Of a stretch of DNA of 20,761 bases, positions 7,054 through 14,127 are shown in pieces; positions within the stretch are counted from its first letter, which is position 1; every line of letters begins with the position of its first letter. Position numbers and translations under genes: made by a program. The stretch comes from an uncultured Granulosicoccus sp. (GTDB lineage: Bacteria > Pseudomonadota > Gammaproteobacteria > Granulosicoccales > Granulosicoccaceae). The stretch spans positions 1 through 20,761 of the forward strand of contig CALDSR010000073.1 in the NCBI GenBank assembly GCA_937924505.1, written 5' to 3'. Under the pieces are notes generated by a model, which saw only the letters and a list, made by a program, of their open reading frames with translations, did no database searches and was not told the origin of the DNA.

Positions 7054-7377
7054 ATGAAAACTATCTATTCGATTCTCTGCGTGCTCGGCATCATGCTCCC
7101 TTTATCACAGTTTGTCCCATGGGTTGCTCAACATGGCTTGAATATACCGCTGCTATTGAGTGAGGCTTTCGGTAGCCGGATATCAGCATTTGCCTGGTTA
7201 GATGTACTTGTGTCTGCAGTCGTCGTGCTGGCGTTTATCCTTTGGGAGGGTAAGCGGATTAGCATGCGGAGACGATGGATTCCAATTGTTGGGCTCTTAT
7301 CTGTCGGGGTTTCTTTAGGGCTTCCATTATTTCTTTTACTACGAGAAATACATCTGGAAACTGGCGAACCTGAATAG
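7054..7377 (+). CDS. DUF2834-family small membrane protein
   Basis: The 107-residue protein has three hydrophobic helices: residues about 4-24 (SILCVLGIMLPLSQFVPWV), 45-65 (FAWLDVLVSAVVVLAFILW) and 76-96 (WIPIVGLLSVGVSLGLPLFL). The W-x-D-V segment followed by ALE/GKR and a final LPLFLLLRE helix is the pattern of DUF2834, small inner-membrane proteins of unknown function. The only possible ribosome site, GGAG at 7035-7038, is 15 bases from the ATG. Between them a four-codon frame (7043-7057) overlaps this start as ATGA, so translational coupling is possible. It ends eight bases before the second GNAT gene. Confidence 0.8.
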   Translation: MKTIYSILCVLGIMLPLSQFVPWVAQHGLNIPLLLSEAFGSRISAFAWLDVLVSAVVVLAFILWEGKRISMRRRWIPIVGLLSVGVSLGLPLFLLLREIHLETGEPE

Positions 7378-7385
7378 CTGCTCTT

Positions 7386-7919
7386 ATGGTCGATCAGCTC
7401 CATCTCCCGGTTATCAATACAAGTCGGCTAGTGCTGGAACCATTGTCCAAGGTGCACTCGCAAGGAATGTTCGACCTGTGGTCTGATCCGGCGGTCTGTG
7501 AATATGCCGGTATCGTTCGTGACTGTGATCAAAAGGTCATTTCAACGCCCACTAAAACACGATCCGATAGCGATCGCATCATCGATTTTTGGCAGCAGGC
7601 AGCGTTTGACGGATGGGGTTTTAGGTGGGCAGTCGTGTTGTCGGTACCCCAAGGCGCCTTTGTTGGAACACTCGGTTTCAATGCACTTACTGAATGTGCC
7701 GAGATTGCCTTCCACCTTCTTCCCGCTTATTGGGGAAGAGGATTCATGGCGGAAGCTGCCCGCGCGGCAATCGCTTGGTTGAACATGCGCGGAGCAACTC
7801 ACCTGGAAGCGTTTATCGATCCAGAGAACACAGCATCGATTATGCTTGCCCGACAATTGGGAATGGATGCTAGTTGCACATTCAGCGAAGGCGCTCAACG
7901 TTACCTAATGCCGTTGTAG
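7386..7919 (+). CDS. GNAT family N-acetyltransferase, second copy of the type
   Basis: The 177-residue protein starts with NTSRLVLEPL, as RimJ/RimL relatives do. It shows the central strand GTLGFNALTECAEIAFHLLP, the acetyl-CoA loop YWGRGFMAEAARAAI (G-x-G/A after R) and the ENTASIMLARQLGM helix. It shares this layout with the GNAT gene at 6425, but the sequences differ enough that they are not a recent tandem copy. The ATG lies eight bases after the DUF2834 stop, so translation is probably coupled. A stretch between residues about 40 and 60 (REVCDQ-K..TKTRSDSDRII) is a variable acceptor-side loop. The acceptor is unknown. Confidence 0.87.
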   Translation: MVDQLHLPVINTSRLVLEPLSKVHSQGMFDLWSDPAVCEYAGIVRDCDQKVISTPTKTRSDSDRIIDFWQQAAFDGWGFRWAVVLSVPQGAFVGTLGFNALTECAEIAFHLLPAYWGRGFMAEAARAAIAWLNMRGATHLEAFIDPENTASIMLARQLGMDASCTFSEGAQRYLMPL

Positions 7920-7952
7920 ACGAACTATCAAGAACTCGGGAGTCATTGCGTC

Positions 7953-8597
7953 ATGTTAACTGTATGGGGTCGCCGATCTTCATCCAATGTCCAGGCAGTC
8001 ATGTGGTGTATTGGCGAGTTGGGGATACCACATCAGCGTATTGACGCTGGCTTCACTTATGGTGTCACTGATACAGATGACTACATTGCGATGAATCCCA
8101 ACGGCACGGTGCCGACGATTCGCGACGGGGACAATGATCCTCTTTGGGAGTCTGGTGCGATACTCCGCTACCTGGCCAGTCGATATTCCGCTGGGGAGTT
8201 CTGGCCGAGAGACCCGGTAGATCGTGCTGGCGTAGACCAGTGGGCTGAATGGTCCAAACTCAATATCGCATTGATGTTTACTGGTCCCATTTTTTGGCGA
8301 GTCGCTCGAACCCCAAAAGAACGTCAAGAACCGCAGATGATCAAAAATGCCGTGTCCGATTTTGAATCTGCATTGTCAATTGCAGATAAGCAGCTGCAAC
8401 GTCAGGCCTATATAGCAGGGCCAAATTTTACGTTGGCTGATATCCAATTTGCTCATGTTTTGTACCGTTACTATGATATTTCCATTGAACGTACGCGATT
8501 GAAAGCGGTGGAGCGATACTATCGCAGTATGCTGGAGCGTGACCCGTTTGTGCAACACGTGGCCATATCATATGACGAGCTTGTAGATACTTTCTGA
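7953..8597 (+). CDS. Glutathione S-transferase family protein
   Basis: A 214-residue cytoplasmic protein. The N-terminal thioredoxin-like domain has WGRRSSSNVQAVMW with the catalytic Ser in the S9-S11 run, then the cis-proline strand NPNGTVPTI and the glutathione gamma-glutamyl motif WESGAILRYLASRY. An all-helical C-terminal domain carries the GST N-capping segment GPNFTLADIQFAHVLYRYYD. The pattern with SSSNVQ is typical of soluble stress/detoxification GSTs near YfcF/YliJ-like enzymes. It conjugates or reduces via glutathione; the substrate is unknown. GGGAG at 7938-7942 is ten bases from the ATG. It may be the last gene of a loose run starting at 6425. Confidence 0.92.
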   Translation: MLTVWGRRSSSNVQAVMWCIGELGIPHQRIDAGFTYGVTDTDDYIAMNPNGTVPTIRDGDNDPLWESGAILRYLASRYSAGEFWPRDPVDRAGVDQWAEWSKLNIALMFTGPIFWRVARTPKERQEPQMIKNAVSDFESALSIADKQLQRQAYIAGPNFTLADIQFAHVLYRYYDISIERTRLKAVERYYRSMLERDPFVQHVAISYDELVDTF

Positions 8598-8611
8598 TGT
8601 CCTGGTAGTGA

Positions 8612-8641
8612 CTGGAGAACGTATTGCCAGCGTTTTTCCAG
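8612..8641. terminator. Imperfect hairpin between convergent GST genes
   Basis: CTGGAGAACG at 8612-8621 and CGTTTTTCCAG at 8631-8641 can pair around a nine-base loop, with one mismatch or bulge. It lies between the two convergent GST genes. No T-run follows in either direction, so terminator activity is doubtful. Confidence 0.3.
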
Positions 8642-8661
8642 ACGTCCTGAACTGTGTGATC

Positions 8662-9423
8662 TTAGTCTTGCGGTCTGCGTAGTGGCCCGATAGTCAGAAA
8701 TTCTGACAATCTTGATTTGGCATAGAATGCTGTGTCAAAAGACGCGCGGGTTTTGGAGCGTTCAAGCCAGCTGGTCACATTCGGAAAGTCTGCCGTCCAC
8801 ATAGCGGCAAGGCCCAAGTCATCCATTCGATCAATGAGCGGCAGAACAATGATATCTGCGAGGCCAAAGATCTCACCTGACATCCAGATTTCGCTTTCAA
8901 GACGAGTTTCCATACGGGCAAGAGTTGATCGCAGTTGCCCCAACGCGGCGTCGACTTCCGTATCGTTGAATCCCTTGCGTCCCATGCGCTCGTAAAACTG
9001 TTTCCTGATTGGGCGCACATCTGCCTGCTGTTCCTGAAATGCAGCATCGTCGAGACTTTCGTAGCGAGGTAAAAATGCCATGTTGAAAGAGGGAACACGG
9101 ATGGCAGCCGTAGGGACTTCATCAAAATACCGCACCCATGCCCGAACGACAGCGCGCTTGACGGGGTTTGTCGGGAGCATTGGCGTGTCAGGGTAAATTT
9201 CTTCAAGGTACTCACAAATGACACCCGAATCGGTGATCACGGCATCATCGTGGATCAAGGTTGGAACAACACCGTTAGGATTAAGCGTCAAGTAGTCATT
9301 CGACAGATGCTCGTTCGTTGCCAGGTTTACCAGTTGTCCTTCCCAGTCGAGGCCTTTCTCAGCCAGACAAAGTCGCACTTTCTGGCTGCAGGTGGAATGA
9401 TTGGCATGATAGAGTTTAAGCAT
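8662..9423 (-). CDS. Glutathione S-transferase family protein, long form
   Basis: The 253-residue protein begins with LKLYHANHSTCSQKVR; the STCSQ segment (S10, C12, S13) is the catalytic region, as in dehalogenase-type and Zeta/Omega-like GSTs, where the reactive residue is a Ser or Cys. The NPNGVVPTL cis-Pro strand and the ITDSGVICEYLEE glutathione-binding motif follow. The C-terminal domain is longer than usual, with a GEIFGLADIIVLPLIDRM capping motif. Such proteins reduce or dehalogenate small molecules using glutathione. It is transcribed away from the catabolic block starting at 9581, and the shared upstream gap holds a 14-bp palindrome. The ATG has no strong ribosome site. Confidence 0.9.
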   Translation of the reverse strand: MLKLYHANHSTCSQKVRLCLAEKGLDWEGQLVNLATNEHLSNDYLTLNPNGVVPTLIHDDAVITDSGVICEYLEEIYPDTPMLPTNPVKRAVVRAWVRYFDEVPTAAIRVPSFNMAFLPRYESLDDAAFQEQQADVRPIRKQFYERMGRKGFNDTEVDAALGQLRSTLARMETRLESEIWMSGEIFGLADIIVLPLIDRMDDLGLAAMWTADFPNVTSWLERSKTRASFDTAFYAKSRLSEFLTIGPLRRPQD

Positions 9424-9474
9424 GATTCAAGCTTTGGCTGACATGTGTTGTTCAACGGTCAATGCGGCAGATAG

Positions 9475-9488
9475 ATTAATGCATTAAT
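9475..9488. promoter_or_regulatory. 14-bp palindrome, candidate operator between divergent genes
   Basis: ATTAATGCATTAAT is a perfect 14-bp palindrome in the 157-base gap between the minus-strand GST and the plus-strand catabolic genes. Perfect dyads of this size in divergent gaps are typical binding sites of TetR-, MarR- or LysR-type regulators. No regulator gene is adjacent, so the protein partner is unknown. Two TATATAAC-like sequences at about 9506-9513 could be a -10 element, but no good -35 sequence matches. Confidence 0.45.
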
Positions 9489-9580
9489 TTCTTTATTGAA
9501 ACCACTATATAACGAATTGATCGACACCAATCCAGCATGAAATCCAAGCCAGTCAGACGGAAGCAATAGTCGCTACAACG

Positions 9581-10483
9581 ATGAATTTAACGCTGTCAAT
9601 TTTTTCCAATGCCGGTACCGTGCCGTTAGAGATTGCGGTTCGGCACGGTTTTTTCGAAGAATGTGGCCTGACGGTGGACATCAAGGCTACCACCAGTTCC
9701 ATCGAGCAAATGACTGGTGTGATAGACGGGCGTTACGACATTGTGGCCACAGCCATTGACAATGTCATTGCCTACAACACCGGACAAGGTGCGGCACCGA
9801 CGATGGCAGAATCCAGGCTCAAGGTCTTTCTCGGCAGTGCCTCCTACCGATTGCCCTTTGTCGTCGCACCCGGCATTGATACGTTTGAAGATCTGCGGGG
9901 ATGCACGATTGCGGTCGATGCCATGAATACAGGCTTTGCCTTTCTGTTGCGGGAAATGCTGGAGATCAATGGGCTTTCCACAAGCAGCTATACCTTTAAG
10001 TCTGTCGGCGCGCCAAAAGAACGCTGGCAAGCAGTGCAGAGTGGTGAGGCCGTCGGTGCTTTGCTCAATGCGCACTTCGAGGCTATCGCTCACCAGGCCA
10101 GCTATAAAACGCTTAGCAGCGATCCAGATCCGTGGGATAACTATGAAGGCAATACGTTTTGCGCAGGCAGGGAATTTTTGCAAAATGGACCTGTAGATGA
10201 ATTCAGCAAGGCGGTACTTCGCGCTGTCGACTTCACCAGAGATCCTGAAAACACCTCAGACGTTGCTGCTGCATTGATACAGCATCTGGGTAATCTCGAC
10301 ATGAAGGCTGCGATTACTGTTGCGCAGTCACTGCAGGGTGATCAATCGATTATCGCCGAGGGGCTCCCGGTCTCCCGTCGTGGCATAGAAGCGGTTTTAC
10401 GCCTTCGTGAGAAATATACATCCACCTCATTGGGTTTGACGCCTGAAAACCTGTGTGACTCGCGAGTTATGTTTTCCCCATGA
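9581..10483 (+). CDS. NMT1/SsuA-like substrate-binding domain protein without signal peptide
   Basis: The 300-residue protein has the type-2 periplasmic-binding fold of the SsuA/TauA/NMT1 families. The opening IFSNAGTVPLEIAVRHGFFEECGLTVDI is the usual first lobe, then GRYDIVATAIDNVIAYN, the hinge EDLRGCTIAVDAMNTGFAFLLREML, and the second lobe VGAPKERWQAVQSGEAVGAL. Unlike real periplasmic proteins it has no signal sequence: the ATG directly precedes the first strand, and no ATG, GTG or TTG occurs in frame before an upstream stop. It is therefore predicted to be cytoplasmic. Its end overlaps the 2Fe-2S subunit gene by ATGA. It may bind the hydroxylase substrate, act as a sensor, or have a Thi5-like role; the sequence gives no decision. 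Confidence 0.78.
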   Translation: MNLTLSIFSNAGTVPLEIAVRHGFFEECGLTVDIKATTSSIEQMTGVIDGRYDIVATAIDNVIAYNTGQGAAPTMAESRLKVFLGSASYRLPFVVAPGIDTFEDLRGCTIAVDAMNTGFAFLLREMLEINGLSTSSYTFKSVGAPKERWQAVQSGEAVGALLNAHFEAIAHQASYKTLSSDPDPWDNYEGNTFCAGREFLQNGPVDEFSKAVLRAVDFTRDPENTSDVAAALIQHLGNLDMKAAITVAQSLQGDQSIIAEGLPVSRRGIEAVLRLREKYTSTSLGLTPENLCDSRVMFSP

Positions 10484-10962
10484 GCAATGATCTTGAAACG
10501 AAGACTGTCTCACTGCATGTCAATGGACAGGAACAAACCGTCGACCCGAAAACGCATTCAAGTTTACTGGCTTATTTGCGCAGTGAGTTGCGATTAAGTG
10601 GAACCAAGCAAGGCTGTGGGACCGGGAACTGCGGCGCCTGCAGCGTATTGGTCGACGAACAGGCTGTGCAATCCTGTCAGCTAAGTGTCGCAGCAGCTGC
10701 GGGGACGGATGTCAAAACGATCGATGGCATCTTGGGAACACCACTCGGCGATCAAATCAGCAACACGCTCATACAGTATGACGCGGCCCAATGTGGATAT
10801 TGCTTGCCCGGTATAGTAATAGCCACCTACGCAGAACTACGCCATGCTGACAGCCCGGATGCCGTCAAGGCCTTACAGCGCAATCTTTGTCGATGTGGTA
10901 CCCACACCCGCATTTTAGCCGCCGTAACTGCGCTCATCAAAAAACACGAGGCTTCACAGTGA
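10480..10962 (+). CDS. 2Fe-2S subunit of a molybdenum hydroxylase
   Basis: The 160-residue protein has both [2Fe-2S] clusters of xanthine-oxidase family small subunits. The plant-type N-terminal cluster uses C46, C51, C54 and C66 (GCGTGNCGAC motif); the helical C-terminal cluster uses C105, C108, C137 and C139 (QCGYC and NLCRCG). Length is the usual 150-170 residues and there is no signal peptide. It moves electrons from the molybdopterin site to an acceptor. It overlaps the binding-protein gene in front by four bases and the large subunit behind by one to four bases, so the three are made together. No FAD subunit or cytochrome gene is nearby, so the electron acceptor is unknown. Confidence 0.95.
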   Translation: MSNDLETKTVSLHVNGQEQTVDPKTHSSLLAYLRSELRLSGTKQGCGTGNCGACSVLVDEQAVQSCQLSVAAAAGTDVKTIDGILGTPLGDQISNTLIQYDAAQCGYCLPGIVIATYAELRHADSPDAVKALQRNLCRCGTHTRILAAVTALIKKHEASQ

Positions 10963-12959
10963 TGAAGCTATCTGAACGTTTTTCGTTTGATCCAAAGACC
11001 CGTCAAATCCTGCTGAGTGTGGGTAAGGTTGAAATCGGACAACATGTCCATCATGGCTTTCAAAAAATCGTTGCCGCTGAATTGGATATCGATATTGACC
11101 ACATCAGCTTATGTGAAATCTCGACACAGTTGAGTCCAGATGATGGACTTACCGCCGGTAGCCAGTCGATGCAGATTACAGGTGCACTTCTACGTACCGC
11201 TGCTGCTCACTTGCGAGAGGTCATCGTTAAGGATGCCGCAAGACAGCTACAAACTGATATTGACAATGTCAGTCTCAATGGCACAACGATGGAGGTATTT
11301 ACCCGAGACAGGCGGTGTTCGATATTCGATTTACCGGTGGCGGTAGAACTAACCACGACTACGTCAGTCACCGATGTCGACCTTGGTGCAACCATCTCCG
11401 CATCAATCCAGGGCGCTCGGCGTTATATTCAGGATATTGTCATGCCGGGGATGGTCTATGCGCGTGCGACTCGAGGTCGCGATACCAGCCGCTGTCGCAG
11501 CGATAGCGTTAACGTGATCACCGACGGCGGCTTCTCGGCATTGGTGGCAGATTCAGAATTGGCGCTTGACCGTGCCTGGCAGCATATTGGTGACAAACTT
11601 CCTGACAGAACTTCCCGTTGTGATGGGCCGGTATCAGGCTGGATTCAAACTCGACGAGTCGTAACCGAGAGCTGCGGTGATACCTCAGCTATCGAAAGCC
11701 CCGTCACGCAGAGTGCTACGCGAGCATTCATCTTGCACGCCTCTATCGCGCCTTCCTGTGCCATTGCTCGATACAAGGACGGCATACTTGAAATCTGGAC
11801 ACACTCGCAAGGAATTTTTCCGTTAAGGGACACGATTGCGAGCGAGTTCAGGATGGACGCAGGCAATGTCATCGTCAGGCATGTTCCTTCCGCCGGTAGT
11901 TATGGACACAGCGGAGCCGATGATGCGGCCATGGATGCTGCGTTGATCAGTCTGCAAACCGATGGAGCGCCGGTCCGCGTTGCCTGGATACGCCAGGATG
12001 ACTTTCAATTTGCACCGGTTGGAGCACCTATGCAGGTGCAGATCGAAGCGCAACTGGGCGCGGATAAGTCAATTGGACGTTGGCGTCATACCATCTGGAG
12101 TGGCCCACATGGTCAGCGTCCGGGCGGTGGTGGGAACGTCAACCTTCTAGCGTCGGTCGAACAAAATCCTGCCAGACAATCGACCACTATCGCTGATTTA
12201 CCAAAAAGCGTGGGCGGTGGCGCTGCTCGGAACGCCCTACCACCTTACGCGGTTAAATCCTACGGAGAAACAACGCACCTTGTGCAAGATTTACCCGTTC
12301 ACAGCTCATCGATACGGGGGCTAGGTGCGCACGTCAACGTTGTCTGTATTGAAGCTGTCATGGACAAGCTTGCAAAAAGTTGCGCCATGGATCCTCTCGA
12401 GTTTCGCATAGCGCATGTCAATGATTCCCGCGGACGAACTGTGCTTAGGCAGTTGAAAACGATACTCGACGAAACACCTGTTGAGCGACAAGATGACGAA
12501 GCAATCGGCGTCAGTTTTTCGCGTTACAAAGGCAAGGCTGCCTATGCGGCGGTTGCGGCCAGGGTTCGACTGGCTGATACGGTGAAGCTTCTTGATGTCT
12601 GGACGGTGGTCGATGCGGGTCGTATCGTTGATGAGTCGGGGGCGTTAAATCAGATAGAAGGTGGCATTGTCCAGGCAGCAAGCTGGACCCTACACGAAGG
12701 TGTCATGTTGCGTGGTGGTTACATTGATGCCGAAGGTTGGGACGGTTATCCGACCATTGGCTGGGCCGACATTCCCACTGTCCACACGACGTTGATCAAT
12801 GATCAGAAAGCGTTGCCGTCATTGGGTATTGGCGAGTGCATGGTGGGGCCAGCCTCGGCCGCCATTGTTAACGGCGTGAGCAAAATAGTCGGCTACACAC
12901 TCGCTGATTTGCCGTTGACTCGCCAGAAATTTCTGGAAGCCGTATCAGCGGCAAATTGA
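10962..12959 (+). CDS. Molybdopterin-binding large subunit, IorB/NicB-type hydroxylase
   Basis: The 665-residue protein has the architecture of isoquinoline 1-oxidoreductase/nicotinate dehydrogenase large subunits. GKVEIGQHVHHGFQKIVAAE, a cofactor segment, stands close to the N terminus. A middle PGMVYARATRG strand follows, then HASIAPSCAIARY, the cofactor loop SAGSYGHSGADDAAMDAAL, and finally GIGECMVGP with the catalytic Glu at about residue 625. The enzyme hydroxylates a carbon of a heterocycle or aldehyde using water. It lacks the Tat leader and cytochrome domain of many IorB-like proteins, fitting a cytoplasmic enzyme, and is shorter than the usual 700-770 residues. GTG at 10959 or ATG at 10962 (GTGATG) both start in frame; a TGATG overlap fits coupling with the small subunit. 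Confidence 0.9.
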   Translation: MKLSERFSFDPKTRQILLSVGKVEIGQHVHHGFQKIVAAELDIDIDHISLCEISTQLSPDDGLTAGSQSMQITGALLRTAAAHLREVIVKDAARQLQTDIDNVSLNGTTMEVFTRDRRCSIFDLPVAVELTTTTSVTDVDLGATISASIQGARRYIQDIVMPGMVYARATRGRDTSRCRSDSVNVITDGGFSALVADSELALDRAWQHIGDKLPDRTSRCDGPVSGWIQTRRVVTESCGDTSAIESPVTQSATRAFILHASIAPSCAIARYKDGILEIWTHSQGIFPLRDTIASEFRMDAGNVIVRHVPSAGSYGHSGADDAAMDAALISLQTDGAPVRVAWIRQDDFQFAPVGAPMQVQIEAQLGADKSIGRWRHTIWSGPHGQRPGGGGNVNLLASVEQNPARQSTTIADLPKSVGGGAARNALPPYAVKSYGETTHLVQDLPVHSSSIRGLGAHVNVVCIEAVMDKLAKSCAMDPLEFRIAHVNDSRGRTVLRQLKTILDETPVERQDDEAIGVSFSRYKGKAAYAAVAARVRLADTVKLLDVWTVVDAGRIVDESGALNQIEGGIVQAASWTLHEGVMLRGGYIDAEGWDGYPTIGWADIPTVHTTLINDQKALPSLGIGECMVGPASAAIVNGVSKIVGYTLADLPLTRQKFLEAVSAAN

Positions 12960-12960
12960 A

Positions 12961-13004
12961 AATATCGATAAATTTCTTGCAATGCCTGCTTATATCGATA
13001 TTAT
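12961..13004 (+). promoter_or_regulatory. Promoter with two flanking palindromes before the TAXI-TRAP genes
   Basis: AATATCGATA (12961-12970) and TATCGATATT (12993-13002) form a 10-bp perfect inverted repeat separated by 22 bases. Each arm is itself palindromic around TATCGATA, with centres exactly 30 bp apart. Between them, TTGCAA (12977-12982) and TATTAT (12999-13004) make a -35/-10 pair with a 16-base spacer; the second palindrome covers the -10. That is the usual layout for a repressor operator, with two dimers on nearly the same face of the helix. It points to separate, regulated transcription of the transporter. Confidence 0.55.
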
Positions 13005-13074
13005 AACTCTGCGATATACCATTTAACTCAACGGCGTTAAACGAGGACAAAGATATCCGAACGCTGTGAAAGCT

Positions 13075-13081
13075 GAGGAGG
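13075..13081 (+). promoter_or_regulatory. Strong ribosome binding site fixing the TAXI gene start
   Basis: GAGGAGG at 13075-13081 is five bases before the ATG at 13087, which puts the start at the signal peptide and rules out the in-frame GTG at 13066 that lies before the site. Confidence 0.75.
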
Positions 13082-13086
13082 CCTCC

Positions 13087-14013
13087 ATGAAAATGACACT
13101 TAAACTACTTGCCGTTGCAGTCTTTGCACTCGCATCAACGACTGCATCAGCGCAAGAAAAATTGCGCATTGGTACAGCAAGCCTTGGTGGTGCTTATTAC
13201 CCGATGGGGCAGGCGCTCAGCAGTATGGTTAACAAACACGCTGAAGGCTACGAAATGGTGCCGATAGTAACGGGAGGCGGGGCAGAGAACCCACGCTTGG
13301 TGGATTCCGGCGAAGTTGATTTGGGTATAGCACCAGCCAGTTTGAGCTTCCTTGCGATCAAAGGCAAAGGTCCCTACAAGGAAGCGCTCAACATCCAGGC
13401 AATGGGCACACTGCATTCCAGTATCTTGCACATGGTGACTCTCCCTGATTCGGGGATTGAAGGCATCGCTGACCTCAAGGGAAAACGCGTTGCAATCGGG
13501 CCCGCAGGTGGTGGAACGATCAGCATACTGAGAAACATGTTTACCTTGTACGACATGACGTTGGAAGATATCGTACCGAGCTTTCTATCTTACGCTGACG
13601 GGTTTAGTCAGCTGGCTGACGGCAATGTCGACGCTTCTTTTGCGCTGGCTGGTTTCCCCACATCTGCGGTCTTGCAAACCGGCGCAACCAAAGAGCTCAA
13701 ATTTATCGAGCTGGGTGACGAGATGATGGCTAAGCTGACCGAAAAATTTCCGTACTACTCTAACGCCAGTGTACCGGCCGATGTTTATGGTACCGACAAA
13801 GACCTGACCGTTATTGGCTCAGCCAACATGCTGATCGCATCTGGCGACATGGATGAGGAGCGCGCGACGGTCCTGTTGAACGCTATCTATGGCAATCTGG
13901 ATGATTTGATTTCCGAGAACGCACTGGCCAAACAGATTGTGCCGGCCAAGTCGCTGGATCTACCAATACCGTTGCACCCGGCGGCGACAAAGTATTTCGA
14001 AGCGCTGCAATAG
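13087..14013 (+). CDS. TAXI-family TRAP transporter substrate-binding protein
   Basis: The 308-residue protein starts with a Sec signal peptide (MKMTLKLLAVAVFALAS, cleavage near TASAQ), then the TAXI opening KLRIGTASLGGAYYPMGQAL, in which the T-A-x-x-G-G-x-Y pattern is diagnostic of the family. Further typical segments are VTGGGAENPRLVDSGEVDLGIAPASLSFLAIKG, IEGIADLKGKRVAIGPAGGG and a hinge near LTVIGSANMLIASG. It binds an organic acid or similar anion in the periplasm and gives it to the fused TRAP permease encoded 114 bases downstream. The ligand is unknown. The 13.0 kb promoter region with paired palindromes lies upstream. The length fits the usual 300-330 residues. Confidence 0.94.
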   Translation: MKMTLKLLAVAVFALASTTASAQEKLRIGTASLGGAYYPMGQALSSMVNKHAEGYEMVPIVTGGGAENPRLVDSGEVDLGIAPASLSFLAIKGKGPYKEALNIQAMGTLHSSILHMVTLPDSGIEGIADLKGKRVAIGPAGGGTISILRNMFTLYDMTLEDIVPSFLSYADGFSQLADGNVDASFALAGFPTSAVLQTGATKELKFIELGDEMMAKLTEKFPYYSNASVPADVYGTDKDLTVIGSANMLIASGDMDEERATVLLNAIYGNLDDLISENALAKQIVPAKSLDLPIPLHPAATKYFEALQ

Positions 14014-14127
14014 CAATAGTTTTACCAGAATTAGATACGTCAACAGATGAGCAGGTCGGTTCATATAGATGTGTGCCGAGTAAGCGTGTTCCGGCCTGTT
14101 CCTGTTTCATGACACCAAGATAAACCG

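Noticed and set aside
7043..7057. Four-codon frame overlapping the DUF2834 start by ATGA
   Set aside because: Too short to call a gene; it may help ribosome coupling, but there is no further evidence.
10887..10961. Upstream start for the large molybdenum subunit
   Set aside because: The extra 25 residues lie inside the 2Fe-2S subunit's CRCGTHT coding region; a GTGATG overlap is the usual coupling.
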